Positions 1 to 7,821 of a DNA stretch of 64,000 nucleotides are shown one piece after another (the stretch's first letter is position 1; the number at the start of each line of letters is the position of its first letter). The DNA comes from an uncultured Rhodospirillaceae bacterium. Its GTDB lineage: Bacteria > Pseudomonadota > Alphaproteobacteria > Reyranellales > Reyranellaceae. The translations under genes and the position numbers were made by a program. The stretch is from NCBI GenBank assembly GCA_945952105.1, contig CAMFGZ010000001.1, positions 124,001 to 188,000 of the forward strand, written 5' to 3'. The notes under the pieces were generated by a model, which was not told where the DNA came from, made no database searches, and saw only the letters and a program-made list of their open reading frames with translations.

Positions 1-536
1 GAGTCGGCCAACTCGTCCATCGCCGCCGCGCCTGCGCCGGAGGCCGCCTGGTAGGTCGCGATGGTGATGCGCTTGATGCGATTGTGCTGGTGGATCGGCC
101 AGAGCGGCGTGATGGCGATGATGGCGGCGCAATTGGGGTTGGCGACGATGCCCTTGTGGCCTGCGATGGCGCCGGCATTGATCTCGGGGATGACCAGCGG
201 CACGTCGGGGTCCATGCGGAAGGCCGAGGAATTGTCGACCACGATGGCGCCGGCCGCGACCGCGAGGGGCGCGTAGCGCCTGGAGATGCCGCCGCCAGCC
301 GAGAACAGCGCGATGTCGACGCCCTCGAAGCTCTTTTCGTTGAGTTCCTGAACGACCAGCGCACGGCCGTCGAACGACAGTTCGCGGCCGACCGAGCGGG
401 CCGAGGCCAGCAACCGCAACTCCTTCACCGGGAAGCGGCGCTCGGCCAGGCAGCGCAGGAATTCGACGCCGACGGCGCCGGTCGCACCGACGATGGCAAC
501 GGTGAGGGGGCGGGAAGCGGCGGGTCTCGATGGCAT
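1..536 (-). CDS. asd: Aspartate-semialdehyde dehydrogenase, 3' part cut by window edge
   Basis: This enzyme reduces aspartyl-4-phosphate to aspartate-4-semialdehyde, the branch-point precursor of Lys, Thr, Met and diaminopimelate. The visible 178 N-terminal residues contain the NADP-binding GATGAVG motif, the FSAGG turn, the DNSSAFRMD stretch and the NPNCAA motif with the catalytic Cys. The ATG at 536 is preceded by AAGGAG six bases upstream, which fixes the start. The C-terminal half lies outside the window. It is preceded by a terminator and a Thr/Lys-rich leader ORF, so expression is probably attenuated (inference). Confidence 0.96.
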   Translation of the reverse strand, partial: MPSRPAASRPLTVAIVGATGAVGVEFLRCLAERRFPVKELRLLASARSVGRELSFDGRALVVQELNEKSFEGVDIALFSAGGGISRRYAPLAVAAGAIVVDNSSAFRMDPDVPLVIPEINAGAIAGHKGIVANPNCAAIIAITPLWPIHQHNRIKRITIATYQAASGAGAAAMDELAD

Positions 537-583
537 GTCTGTCTCCTTCGTTCGAAGCCGGGAGACGGACGCCTGGAATGACA

Positions 584-612
584 AAGGCCCCGTCCGAAAC
601 CGGCGGGGCCTT
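584..612 (-). terminator. Putative attenuator terminator upstream of asd
   Basis: A perfect 9-bp stem (AAGGCCCCG / CGGGGCCTT) encloses an 11-nt loop that can add an inner CCG/CGG pairing. On the minus strand it is followed by TTTGTCATT, a short and weak U-tract. It lies between the leader ORF stop (640) and the asd ribosome-binding site. The CGCCGG and GGCCC segments of its 5' arm are complementary to CCGGCG and GGGCC in the last part of the leader ORF, so a competing antiterminator is possible. The stem is read directly from sequence; attenuation is inferred. Confidence 0.75.
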
Positions 613-639
613 GAGGATTGTCCTATGACACGTTCGACT

Positions 640-714
640 TTACGCGCACGTCCTCGCCGGCCCACCGAAGGTGGTCGTTTTGGTCGTGGTCGTTTTGGTC
701 GCGAAGCGCGTCAT
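640..714 (-). CDS. Thr/Lys-rich leader peptide of asd (putative attenuator)
   Basis: A 24-codon ORF begins with ATG at 714 and ends with TAA. It contains ten Thr codons and two Lys codons, with the core TKTTTTKTTT at residues 6-15. Such a run of codons for pathway end products is the hallmark of leader peptides in transcription attenuation. Both Thr and Lys derive from the product of the downstream asd gene. No Shine-Dalgarno is visible, but a promoter-like pair (724-753) would start the transcript about 3 nt before the ATG, so translation may be nearly leaderless. The function is inferred; I do not know of a described asd leader of this kind. Confidence 0.72.
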   Translation of the reverse strand: MTRFATKTTTTKTTTFGGPARTCA

Positions 715-723
715 GATGGCGAC

Positions 724-753
724 GATATAGGGCGAAGCCGGGCGGGATGTAAA
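724..753 (-). promoter_or_regulatory. asd: Predicted sigma70-type promoter of the leader-asd transcript
   Basis: On the minus strand TTTACA (753-748) and TATATC (729-724) are separated by 18 nt. The predicted start falls near 717, about 3 nt before the leader ATG. Placement between the stop of the upstream dioxygenase gene (783) and the leader fits an independent promoter. Prediction by eye only. Confidence 0.45.
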
Positions 754-782
754 GACGGCTCGATTGACGCCGGTGGCGCAGC

Positions 783-1622
783 CTAGCTCAGCCGCATGAA
801 CGGCTTGTCGCCGCAGACGGTGACGCGGTGGCCGTACCGGCGGTGCGGGAAGTAGTCGAACATCGCGTGGTGCTGGACGCAGCGATTGTCCCAGAAGGCC
901 ACGGAATTGGGTTGCCACTTGAAGCGGCACTGGAATTCCGGCGTCTCGACATGACGGTAGAGCATTTCCAGCAGCGCGTCGCTCTCGGGCTTGCGAAGCT
1001 GCGGAATGCGGAGCGTGAAGCCGCGATTGACGTAGAGGCTCTGCTTGCCCGTCACCGGATGGGTGCGCACGACCGGATGCTCGGCGTTGGGGAATTTGAT
1101 GTCGTCGCGGTCCGTCGCCCTGACGCGATAGTAATGCGCCTTGGAACTGTCGTGCAGCGCGGTCAGGCCCTGCAGCATCTTCTTGATCGGCTCCGAGAGC
1201 GTGTCGTAGGCCCGGTACATGTTGGCGAACAGCGTGTCACCGCCGCCCTCGGGCGGAACCTCGGTGAGGTAGAGGATCGAGCCCATCGGTGGCTCGACGT
1301 CGCACGACACGTCGGAGTGCCATTCCTCGCCGGCGACGTGGCGTGACTTCTCGTCGGCCTTGATGACGAGGATCTCGGGATGCTCGGGGATGGCGATCGG
1401 CGCGTTGGGATGGACGTGCAGCGGTCCGAAGCGGCGGCCGAATTCCTTGTGCTGGTCGATCGACATCTTCTGGTCGCGGAAGAAGATCACCAGGTTCTCC
1501 ATCAGTGCGTCGTGCACTTCCTGGAATTGCTGGTTGCCCAGCGGCTTGCCGAGATCGACCCCGAAAATCTCCGCTCCGATGCCGGGTGTCAGCTTGCGCA
1601 CTTCGATCGACTGGTAGGCCAT
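783..1622 (-). CDS. TauD/TfdA-family Fe(II)/2-oxoglutarate dioxygenase
   Basis: A 279-aa protein, the usual length of TauD/TfdA dioxygenases, which couple 2-oxoglutarate decarboxylation to substrate hydroxylation. The iron ligands are visible as H102-x-D104 (EEWHSDVS) and a distal His near 251 in WDNRCVQH, with Arg266 in HRVTVCGD for 2-oxoglutarate. The start is taken at ATG 1622, where family homology begins (MAYQSIEVRKLTP); the open frame extends upstream without family-like sequence. Substrate cannot be assigned: taurine, 2,4-D or another sulfonate or aryloxy acid are all possible. It reads toward the asd leader but the gap carries its own promoter-like sites. Confidence 0.9.
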   Translation of the reverse strand: MAYQSIEVRKLTPGIGAEIFGVDLGKPLGNQQFQEVHDALMENLVIFFRDQKMSIDQHKEFGRRFGPLHVHPNAPIAIPEHPEILVIKADEKSRHVAGEEWHSDVSCDVEPPMGSILYLTEVPPEGGGDTLFANMYRAYDTLSEPIKKMLQGLTALHDSSKAHYYRVRATDRDDIKFPNAEHPVVRTHPVTGKQSLYVNRGFTLRIPQLRKPESDALLEMLYRHVETPEFQCRFKWQPNSVAFWDNRCVQHHAMFDYFPHRRYGHRVTVCGDKPFMRLS

Positions 1623-1778
1623 GCTCGTTTCCTCCCGGAGCTCGTGTCCGTTACGGGCGAGGATACGCGCCGTGGCAGCCCGCCGCAGGAGAATCTCTTC
1701 CAAGTCCGTAATGCGGACTCCGGGAATGCGGCCTGGCGAATGGGCGGTTGGGACGAAATCCGGTAGGATGGCGGGGCG

Positions 1779-2849
1779 ATGAAAATCGACGTCGACCATT
1801 ACCTCGTGCTGGGCGTGCCGCGGACCGCGGACGCAGCGACGATCCGTGCAGCCTATGTCGACCTTGCGAAGAAGTATCATCCCGACGTCGCCTCGGGGAA
1901 TCCCGAGTTGGCGGCCTACAATTTCCGCCAGATCACCGCGGCCTATCAGGTGCTGAGCGATCCCGAGGACCGCGCCCGGTACGACGCCAGGGTCCAGTCT
2001 GCGCTCGACGCCGAGCGGGCGCGCCGCGAACAGGCGGCCCGGGCAGCGTCAACGGCGCGGGCGGCGAAGGCGGCAGCCAAGATCCGCTCGCGGCAACGCC
2101 TGGCCGCAATCCTGTTCGGCAAGGCCCAGTCGGGATCGCTCAGGCCGATGGCCCCGCGCCCCGCCGCGACGCCCTCGCGTGCCGTTCCCGCGCCCGGCCG
2201 GATCCCTCCCGGCTTTTTCTATCCGCCGCGCCCGATGGCGCCGCCGGCCGCCCGGCTGATACATGCCGACGCGATGGCGCGTCGCCGGGCAGCGATGATC
2301 CTCGCCACGGTGCTGATGGTCTTCATCGGTGTCGCGGGCTATCTCGCGCAACGCTACTTCCATGCTCCCGGCTTCGAAGTGATGGCCGCCTCCGAAGCGA
2401 CGCGATCCGCTGCCGATCCGCTGCCCGAGAAACCCCGGTCGGTGCCCGTGCCGCAGATGCAGCAGCCCAGCCAGTACGGCGCCTCACCCGAACTTCCGCC
2501 CTCTGCGCCGGTGCCGGGCGCGACCGCCGGCCGCGCGGCGGTTCCGAAGCCCGCGCCGGCCGAGATCACCGACGGTCAATCGGTCTGTGTCGCCGACGAC
2601 GGTGCGAAGTTCGCGATCATCAACCGCGGCGGCGAGCCCACCGTGATCTACAACGGCGCGTCGCCGGTGCGCGCCTCGGTCCAGTTTTCCGACCGCTATC
2701 TCGTCGTGCTGACGGGCATAGTACCGACCGACACGATCATGATCGGCATCCTGCGGGGCCAGGACAACGGTACCCACGTCTATTACGCCGATCCTCGCGG
2801 CGTGATCGTCCAGACCGTCGCCGCGCGGTGCGAGGGGCGGGCGTATTAG
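1779..2849 (+). CDS. J-domain membrane protein
   Basis: The first 65 residues form a J domain with the HPD motif (KKYHPDVASG), which stimulates the ATPase of an Hsp70 partner. A basic, Ala/Arg-rich linker follows, then a proline-rich stretch, one predicted membrane segment (AAMILATVLMVFIGVAGYLA, about residues 170-190) and a C-terminal domain of about 150 residues that I do not recognise. It lacks the G/F and zinc-finger regions of DnaJ, so it is a class C J-protein. The predicted topology puts the J domain in the cytoplasm and the tail in the periplasm. Confidence 0.85.
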   Translation: MKIDVDHYLVLGVPRTADAATIRAAYVDLAKKYHPDVASGNPELAAYNFRQITAAYQVLSDPEDRARYDARVQSALDAERARREQAARAASTARAAKAAAKIRSRQRLAAILFGKAQSGSLRPMAPRPAATPSRAVPAPGRIPPGFFYPPRPMAPPAARLIHADAMARRRAAMILATVLMVFIGVAGYLAQRYFHAPGFEVMAASEATRSAADPLPEKPRSVPVPQMQQPSQYGASPELPPSAPVPGATAGRAAVPKPAPAEITDGQSVCVADDGAKFAIINRGGEPTVIYNGASPVRASVQFSDRYLVVLTGIVPTDTIMIGILRGQDNGTHVYYADPRGVIVQTVAARCEGRAY

Positions 2850-2867
2850 GCCTGGACGCCGGCTCTC

Positions 2868-2930
2868 TTGTCATCGCGGGCGGAGTAACCCCTGCCCTGG
2901 AGCGAAGCGAGGGATCTCATGCCAGCCAAA
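2868..2930. repeat. Degenerate dispersed intergenic repeat
   Basis: The spacer contains TTGTCATC and GAGCGAAGCGAGGGATCTC, resembling the arms of the inverted repeat at 42171-42259 (TTGTCATCCTGAGCG, GCGAAGGATCT). It probably is a decayed copy of the same non-coding family. Confidence 0.4.
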
Positions 2931-2985
2931 GAGTCCTCTGATCGTTCCGTCAGGTCTCAGGACGGCAAGCTTGTCCTCCACACAT

Positions 2986-3024
2986 GACGAAGGCCGGCCC
3001 GCTTTGCGCAGGCCGGCCCTCGTC
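2986..3024. terminator. Bidirectional terminator between convergent genes
   Basis: A long hairpin with GACGA..GGCCGGCC paired to GGCCGGCC..TCGTC around a short loop lies between the J-domain gene stop (2849) and the hydratase stop (3036). On the plus strand it is followed by GTTTGG. Its position suits termination from both sides. Confidence 0.75.
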
Positions 3025-3035
3025 GTTTGGTCGCC

Positions 3036-3842
3036 CTACTTGTTGCGCACGCTATCGAGCGTCGGCAGCTTGTAGCGGTCCTCGGGATCGTTCCAGCCCT
3101 TGAAGTTGGGCTTGCGCTTCTCGGCGAAGGCGGCGCGCGATTCCATGAGGTCGCTCTTGGCGCCGTGATCGTGCAGAGCGTCGGCGAGGCGCTGCTGATC
3201 GGCGGTCGGGGCCGGGCGCATCTGGCGCATCATGTGGACGGTGTTGACGCGGCTGGCTGGCGGCAGGGTCAGCAGGTGCTCGGCCATCGACATGGCCGTC
3301 GGCATCAGTTCGGCGGCGTCGACCAGGCGGTTCACGAAGCCGATCTCGTAGAAGCGCTGCGCGGTGAAGCGGAAGCCCAGCGCCATCTCCATGGCCACCG
3401 GATAGGGCAGGTTGGCGATGTGGCCGTGATTGTAGCCGCCCAGCAGCCAGCGCTTGGCCTCGGAGACCTCGAACACCGCCTCGCGCACAGCCACACGGAG
3501 ATCGGTGCGCTCGACCAGCATGAAGCCGCCGCCCATGGCGAAGCCGTTGATCGCGGCGATCACCGGCTTCTCGAGCTTGCCCGACATGAAGGGATCCTCG
3601 ATCTCGGGGCGGCGGCCGCCCGGTGCGCCGTCCTTCAGCGATTCCTTCATGTCCTCGCCGGCGCAGAAGCCGCGGCCGGCGCCGGTGAAGATCGCGACTT
3701 CCAGGTCCTTGCTCTTGCGGAACTCGTTCCACGCCGCCGACAGTTCCGTCCGCATCTCGTGATTGAGCGCGTTCAGCCGGTCGGGCCGGTTCATCCGCAC
3801 GACGAAGATCTGTCCGTGCTTCTCGGTTTCGACGACAGCCAT
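3036..3842 (-). CDS. Enoyl-CoA hydratase/isomerase family protein
   Basis: A 268-aa crotonase-fold protein. It shows the oxyanion-hole segments GRGFCAGEDMKE (about 60-71) and AINGFAMGGGFMLVERTDLRVA (about 98-119, written here only as a segment name). Such enzymes hydrate or isomerise enoyl-CoA thioesters. The catalytic Glu pair of true hydratases is not clearly preserved (the second region reads VFEVSEAKRWLLGG), so isomerase, hydrolase or carnitinyl-CoA dehydratase-like activity is possible. It lies 10 nt downstream of the alpha/beta hydrolase gene on the same strand, so the two probably form an operon. Confidence 0.88.
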   Translation of the reverse strand: MAVVETEKHGQIFVVRMNRPDRLNALNHEMRTELSAAWNEFRKSKDLEVAIFTGAGRGFCAGEDMKESLKDGAPGGRRPEIEDPFMSGKLEKPVIAAINGFAMGGGFMLVERTDLRVAVREAVFEVSEAKRWLLGGYNHGHIANLPYPVAMEMALGFRFTAQRFYEIGFVNRLVDAAELMPTAMSMAEHLLTLPPASRVNTVHMMRQMRPAPTADQQRLADALHDHGAKSDLMESRAAFAEKRKPNFKGWNDPEDRYKLPTLDSVRNK

Positions 3843-3852
3843 CTTGATTTCC

Positions 3853-4674
3853 TTATCCCTTGATGAATGCGAGCAGGTCGGCGTTGAGCTCGTCTTTGTT
3901 CTGGGTCGCCAGGCCGTGGCTTCCCTTCGGATAGATTTTCAGGGTCGAGCCCTTCACCAGCCTGTGCGAGGCACGGCCGGCGGCGTCGATCGGCACGATC
4001 TGGTCGTCGTCGCCATGGATGATGAGCGTCGGCACGTCGAACTTCTTCAGATCCTCGGTGAAATCGGTCTCGGAGAAGGCCTTGATGCAGTCGAGCAGCG
4101 GCTTCAGACCGCCCATCATGCCCTGCATCCAGAAGAAGTCGCGAACGCCCTGGCTCACCTTGGCGCCGTCCCGGTTGGCGCCATAGAACGGCGTCGTCAG
4201 GTCCTTGAAGAACTGCGAGCGGTCGTCGGTCACGCCCTTGCGGATGCCGTCGAACACCTCCATCGGCAGCCCGCCCGGATTGGCCGCGGTCTTTAGCATC
4301 TGAGGTGGGACGGCGCCGACCAGCACGGCCTTCGAGACGCGGCTGGTGCCATGCCGGCCTATGAGGCGCGCAACCTCGCCACCGCCGGTCGAATGGCCGA
4401 CCATCACCGCGTCCTTGAGATCGAGAGCCTCGAACAGAGCGGCAAGATCGTCGGCGTAGGTGTCCATCTCGTTGCCGTCCCAGGTCTGGCTCGAGCGCCC
4501 ATGACCGCGGCGATCATGCGCGATCACCCGGAAGCCGTTTCTTGCGAGGAACACCATCTGGTCTTCCCACGCGTCGGCCGTCAGCGGCCAGCCATGGCTG
4601 AAGGTGACAGCGGGACCCTTTCCCCAGTCCTTGTAATAGATGTCTGTGCCGTCGCGGGTCTTGATGAAAGGCAT
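3853..4674 (-). CDS. Alpha/beta hydrolase, non-haem chloroperoxidase-like
   Basis: A 273-aa single-domain hydrolase. The nucleophile elbow GHSTGGG places Ser95, the acid is in [11 protein letters not shown] near 223, and the His is in KGSHGLATQ near 253. FSHGWPL forms the oxyanion loop. The overall pattern matches cofactor-free haloperoxidase/esterase relatives. The ATG at 4674 gives the full family N-terminus ([18 protein letters not shown]). It precedes the hydratase gene by 10 nt. Physiological substrate is unknown. Confidence 0.9.
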   Translation of the reverse strand: MPFIKTRDGTDIYYKDWGKGPAVTFSHGWPLTADAWEDQMVFLARNGFRVIAHDRRGHGRSSQTWDGNEMDTYADDLAALFEALDLKDAVMVGHSTGGGEVARLIGRHGTSRVSKAVLVGAVPPQMLKTAANPGGLPMEVFDGIRKGVTDDRSQFFKDLTTPFYGANRDGAKVSQGVRDFFWMQGMMGGLKPLLDCIKAFSETDFTEDLKKFDVPTLIIHGDDDQIVPIDAAGRASHRLVKGSTLKIYPKGSHGLATQNKDELNADLLAFIKG

Positions 4675-4719
4675 GTGTCGCTCCTCTCGCTGCGGAATCC
4701 GTATTCGAGACGGGAGAAT

Positions 4720-4741
4720 GCACCGGCCGCGAAGCCGGTGC
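4720..4741 (-). terminator. Hairpin between cinA-like gene and hydrolase
   Basis: An 8-bp stem GCACCGGC / GCCGGTGC encloses a 6-nt loop, downstream of the cinA-like stop at 4761 on the minus strand. There is no good U-tract, so it may terminate weakly or only stabilise the 3' end. Confidence 0.5.
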
Positions 4742-4760
4742 GACTAGACATTGTGAGGAG

Positions 4761-6014
4761 CTACCGTCGCTCGAAGTCGATGCGTTCGTCGACCGGGAGG
4801 CCGAGCAGGTGGCGGCGCAGGCAATCGAGGCCGAGTTCGGTCGCGCCGATGCGCACCCAGTCGCGGCCGCCGACGAGGCGGGCCTGGCGCGTGACCGCGC
4901 CGCCCTCATCGGCGAGGCCGATGCAGATCGTGCCGCCCATGTCAGGCCGGTCCGGGCCTTCGTCGAGTTCGAGGAGCAACACCAGCGCGTGGCTGGCGCC
5001 GCTCGACGCACGCAAGGCCTTGGCGGCGGCCGCCGCCGCATCCGGCGCGACGGCGGTGACGCCCAGCTCGGCGATGTCGCGCGCGACGACGCCGCGGCGG
5101 AACGCACGCTCGGCGCCCGCGAGCGGGGCGAGGCGGGCGGCGAGATGGCCGCCGGTGATCATCTCGGCGGTGGCGAGCGTCGCGCCCTTCTCGAGCAGCT
5201 TGCCCAGCACCACGCCTTCGAGCGTCTGCTCGTCCTCGGCGACGATGAAGTTGCCCAGCCGCTTGCGCACCTCGGCCTCGGCCGGGGCGAGCAGGGCGGA
5301 CAATGCCGCGTCGTCGTCGGCGCGCAGGGCGAGCTTGGTCTCGAGCTGCGGGTAATGCGCCTGGAAGCCGAGCTTGATGCGCTCACCCTCCTTGGCATCT
5401 TCCTTGAAGGCCGCGATGTCCCCCAGCATCTGGTCGGCACGCGATTCGCCGATACCGAACGTGTGGAAACGCTTCAGCTTCGTCACACCCTTGATGCCGC
5501 TCATCGCCAGGATGCGCGGCAGCACCTGCTCGTCGAGCATGCGGCGCATTTCGCGCGGTACGCCCGGCGTGAAGAAGAACCGCGCCTTGCCGATGGTGAC
5601 GGCGAAGCCGCAGGCCGTGCCGATCGGATTGTCGATGAACTCGGCGTTGGCCGGCAGCATCGCCTGCTTCACGTTGTTGGGCGGCATGACACGCCCGCGA
5701 CGCGCATAGGATTCCTCCATGCGCTTCATCCAGTATTCGCTTCGCACCAGCTCGACGCCGCAGGCTTGTGCCGCGACCTCCTGCGAGAGATCGTCGACCG
5801 TGGGGCCCAGCCCGCCGTTCACGATCACCGCATCGGCGCGCTCGCCGGCCTGGTGGAAGGCCTTCAGCAGGCTCTCGCGATCGTCTCCGACCGTGGTGCC
5901 CCAGTGGACGCCCAGCCCGACTTCGACGAGGCGGCGGGCCATGTGGCTGTAGTTGGTGTTGATGGTCTTGCCGGTGAGGATCTCGTCGCCGGTACAGAGG
6001 ATTTCCACGCGCAT
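4761..6014 (-). CDS. CinA-like protein: MoCF domain plus degenerate deamidase domain
   Basis: A 417-aa protein. Residues 1-170 match the MoCF/MoeA-like nucleotide-binding domain of CinA (CTGDEIL near the start, NGGLGPTVDD, TPGVPREM). The C-terminal 160 residues correspond to the CinA/PncC domain, which in active enzymes deamidates NMN. Here the usual AESCTGG active-site motif reads AEMITGG, so the catalytic Ser and adjacent Cys are replaced by Met and Ile. The pyrophosphatase-like part may still work while deamidase activity is probably lost (inference). It is divergent from the RraA-family gene across a 50-bp gap. Confidence 0.86.
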   Translation of the reverse strand: MRVEILCTGDEILTGKTINTNYSHMARRLVEVGLGVHWGTTVGDDRESLLKAFHQAGERADAVIVNGGLGPTVDDLSQEVAAQACGVELVRSEYWMKRMEESYARRGRVMPPNNVKQAMLPANAEFIDNPIGTACGFAVTIGKARFFFTPGVPREMRRMLDEQVLPRILAMSGIKGVTKLKRFHTFGIGESRADQMLGDIAAFKEDAKEGERIKLGFQAHYPQLETKLALRADDDAALSALLAPAEAEVRKRLGNFIVAEDEQTLEGVVLGKLLEKGATLATAEMITGGHLAARLAPLAGAERAFRRGVVARDIAELGVTAVAPDAAAAAAKALRASSGASHALVLLLELDEGPDRPDMGGTICIGLADEGGAVTRQARLVGGRDWVRIGATELGLDCLRRHLLGLPVDERIDFERR

Positions 6015-6064
6015 TTGCAGGATTATCGGCTAACGTCTCTGCAAAATCGAGAGGGAGAGAAGCG

Positions 6065-6781
6065 ATGACCCTATTGTCACCAGATCTGAAGGAGGCACTG
6101 GCGAAGGTCGGCACCTCCACCCTGACCGGCGTCCTGAACAAGCGCGGCTTGCGCAGCATGACCTTGTTCGACGTGTGGCCGATCCGGCCCGAGCAGCCGC
6201 GCATGGTGGGGCTGGCCTTCACGATGCGGTTCATCCCGTCGCGTGAAGACAAGGACGGACCCGCGTCCACCAGCCGGTCCATGGTGCAGCCGCAGGCGAT
6301 GGAGGAATGCCCGCCCGGCCATGTGCTGATGATCGACTCGCGCGGCGATTCGCGGGCGGCGTCGGCGGGCGATCTCTATGTCGGCCGGCTGAAGGCGCGT
6401 GGCGCGGCCGGCATCGTCACCGACGGCGGCTTCCGAGACACCGACGGCGTACATAAGACGGGACTGCCGGCCTATCACCGCCGTCCGTCCTCGCCGCCCA
6501 GCCCGATCGCGCATCGTCCGGTCGACCTCAACCTGCCGATCGCCTGCGCCGGCGTCGCGATCTATCCCGGCGATGTGATCGTCGGCGACCGCGACGCGAT
6601 CGTCGTCATCCCGCCCGACATCGTCGAGTCTGTCGCCCAGGAAGCGCTCGACGCCTATCACTACGAGGAATTCGCGGAGGCCGAAGTGGCGCGCGGCCGT
6701 TCGCTGAAGGGGTTGTTTCCTGTGGCGGGTGAAGACGCCAAACGCGACTACGAGGCGTGGAGGGCGCGGGGGAGTAAGTAG
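6065..6781 (+). CDS. RraA/HMG-aldolase family protein
   Basis: A 238-aa protein of the RraA-like fold. It has the ligand motif TDGGFRDTDG and the terminal GDVIVGDRDAIVVIPP signature. The family includes 4-hydroxy-4-methyl-2-oxoglutarate/oxaloacetate aldolases and the RNase E inhibitor RraA; it was once misnamed menaquinone methyltransferase. The length (RraA proper is about 160 aa) and the presence of the Arg/Asp metal-site residues favour an aldolase or decarboxylase rather than an RNase regulator. GGAGAG lies just upstream of ATG 6065. Confidence 0.86.
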   Translation: MTLLSPDLKEALAKVGTSTLTGVLNKRGLRSMTLFDVWPIRPEQPRMVGLAFTMRFIPSREDKDGPASTSRSMVQPQAMEECPPGHVLMIDSRGDSRAASAGDLYVGRLKARGAAGIVTDGGFRDTDGVHKTGLPAYHRRPSSPPSPIAHRPVDLNLPIACAGVAIYPGDVIVGDRDAIVVIPPDIVESVAQEALDAYHYEEFAEAEVARGRSLKGLFPVAGEDAKRDYEAWRARGSK

Positions 6782-6837
6782 GGGCGGGCGCGACGCGACG
6801 GAAGCTGCCGTCTTCCCGCCGAACCAGCGACGACTTC

Positions 6838-6960
6838 ATGCCGAGGAGGGCGCCCCTCGAATACCTCGGCGTAAACTCCGCGGCCGTCTCGAAGCATGGG
6901 CACGCGCACCCTGTCCGTTGCCCATCCTTCGAGACGCGGGCTGCGGCCCCTCCTCACTAC
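6838..6960. repeat. Palindromic dispersed repeat, copy A
   Basis: Inverted arms CCGTCTCGAAGCATGGG (to 6900) and CCCATCCTTCGAGACG (from 6921) flank a 20-nt loop CACGCGCACCCTGTCCGTTG. The loop and arms recur at 15844-15950, showing a genome-dispersed element. It fills the gap between the convergent RraA-like and osmC genes. Confidence 0.8.
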
Positions 6961-7006
6961 GGGGTGGGGGTGTTGGAACAGGAAAGAAGGGAAGCATCGC
7001 TCGTTG

Positions 7007-7402
7007 TCACGCAAGCGACGTCCTGATCTCCAGGCCGTTCTTGAGCGTGAGCGTCACCGGCGTGCGCTCGGCAATGTCGGCCATGCGCTTCTTCTGATCG
7101 TCGTCGACGGCGCCCTCTATGGTGAGCACGCGGTCGATGCGCTGCTTGTCGCCGTCGCGGCTGAAATGAATGTCTGCATGGACGGCCGTGACCGGCCATT
7201 TCTTGCGCTCGGCATACATGCGCAAGGTAATGACAGTGCAGGCGCCCAGAGCCGATGTCAGGAGATCGTAGGGGGCGGGGCCGGCATCCTTGCCGCCCAG
7301 CTCCGGCCCTTCGTCGGCCGTGAGCTTGTGATGTCCGGCGTGGCCGGTGGAAATGGCGGTCGCGTAGTTTGTCGTGCCGATGCTTGCCTTTGCGTGCGCC
7401 AT
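7007..7402 (-). CDS. OsmC/Ohr-family protein
   Basis: A 131-aa protein with the OsmC fold signature: GPAPYDLLTSALGACTVITLRMYAERK carries the conserved Cys (about residue 55). OsmC/Ohr proteins reduce organic hydroperoxides with two Cys residues. The second Cys, normally in an ERCPV-like motif, is Thr here (AERTPVTLTL). It thus resembles the one-Cys YhfA-like branch and may not be a classical peroxidase. The gene ends next to repeat copy A and is separated from the H1-like gene by a strong terminator. Confidence 0.9.
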   Translation of the reverse strand: MAHAKASIGTTNYATAISTGHAGHHKLTADEGPELGGKDAGPAPYDLLTSALGACTVITLRMYAERKKWPVTAVHADIHFSRDGDKQRIDRVLTIEGAVDDDQKKRMADIAERTPVTLTLKNGLEIRTSLA

Positions 7403-7413
7403 GTCCGCCTCCC

Positions 7414-7447
7414 GATGCTTGAGGGCCCGGGGTCGGGCCCTCGCATC
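7414..7447 (-). terminator. Terminator after the H1-like gene
   Basis: A two-part stem, GATGC and GAGGGCCC paired with GGGCCCTC and GCATC, has a TT bulge and a 6-nt loop. It sits directly after the H1-like stop (7451) and before osmC (start 7402). Confidence 0.75.
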
Positions 7448-7450
7448 AGT

Positions 7451-7762
7451 CTAGCGGCGCTTGCGGCGCGACGCTGCCTTCTTCGCGATCTTCTTCACGG
7501 CCTTCTTCGCCGCGGTCTTGGTCTTCGTGACGGCCTTCCTGGCCTTGCCGACGGCCTTCTTCACCGCCTTCTTTACGCTCTTCTTCTTCGCAGCCTTCTT
7601 CTTCGCGGGACCCGTCACGGCCTCGACGCCGCGCTGCGCGGCCTTCACGGCTTTGCGGCCGGCGCGCACGACCGCGATCTCGGCCTTCACCACAGCGTTG
7701 GCAACCGTGTCGACCAGCTTCGCCGTCGTCTTCTTCTTCGCAGCTTTCTTCTTCGCAGCCAT
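7451..7762 (-). CDS. Histone H1-like Lys/Ala-rich DNA-binding protein
   Basis: A 103-aa, extremely basic protein built of KKAAKKK and KKAVKKA-type repeats at both ends, with a less basic middle segment (about 15-50: LVDTVANAVVKAEIAVVRAG) that looks amphipathic. Composition matches bacterial H1-like proteins such as HC2/AlgP C-termini, which bind and condense DNA without sequence specificity. The start is ATG 7762. A longer open frame continues upstream only because high-GC sequence opposite selD lacks stops. A strong terminator follows. Confidence 0.85.
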   Translation of the reverse strand: MAAKKKAAKKKTTAKLVDTVANAVVKAEIAVVRAGRKAVKAAQRGVEAVTGPAKKKAAKKKSVKKAVKKAVGKARKAVTKTKTAAKKAVKKIAKKAASRRKRR

Positions 7763-7821
7763 GCAACTCTCCCTGTGCAATCCGCGAGACGGCAAACGCC
7801 GAACCTCGCACAAGGTTGCAT

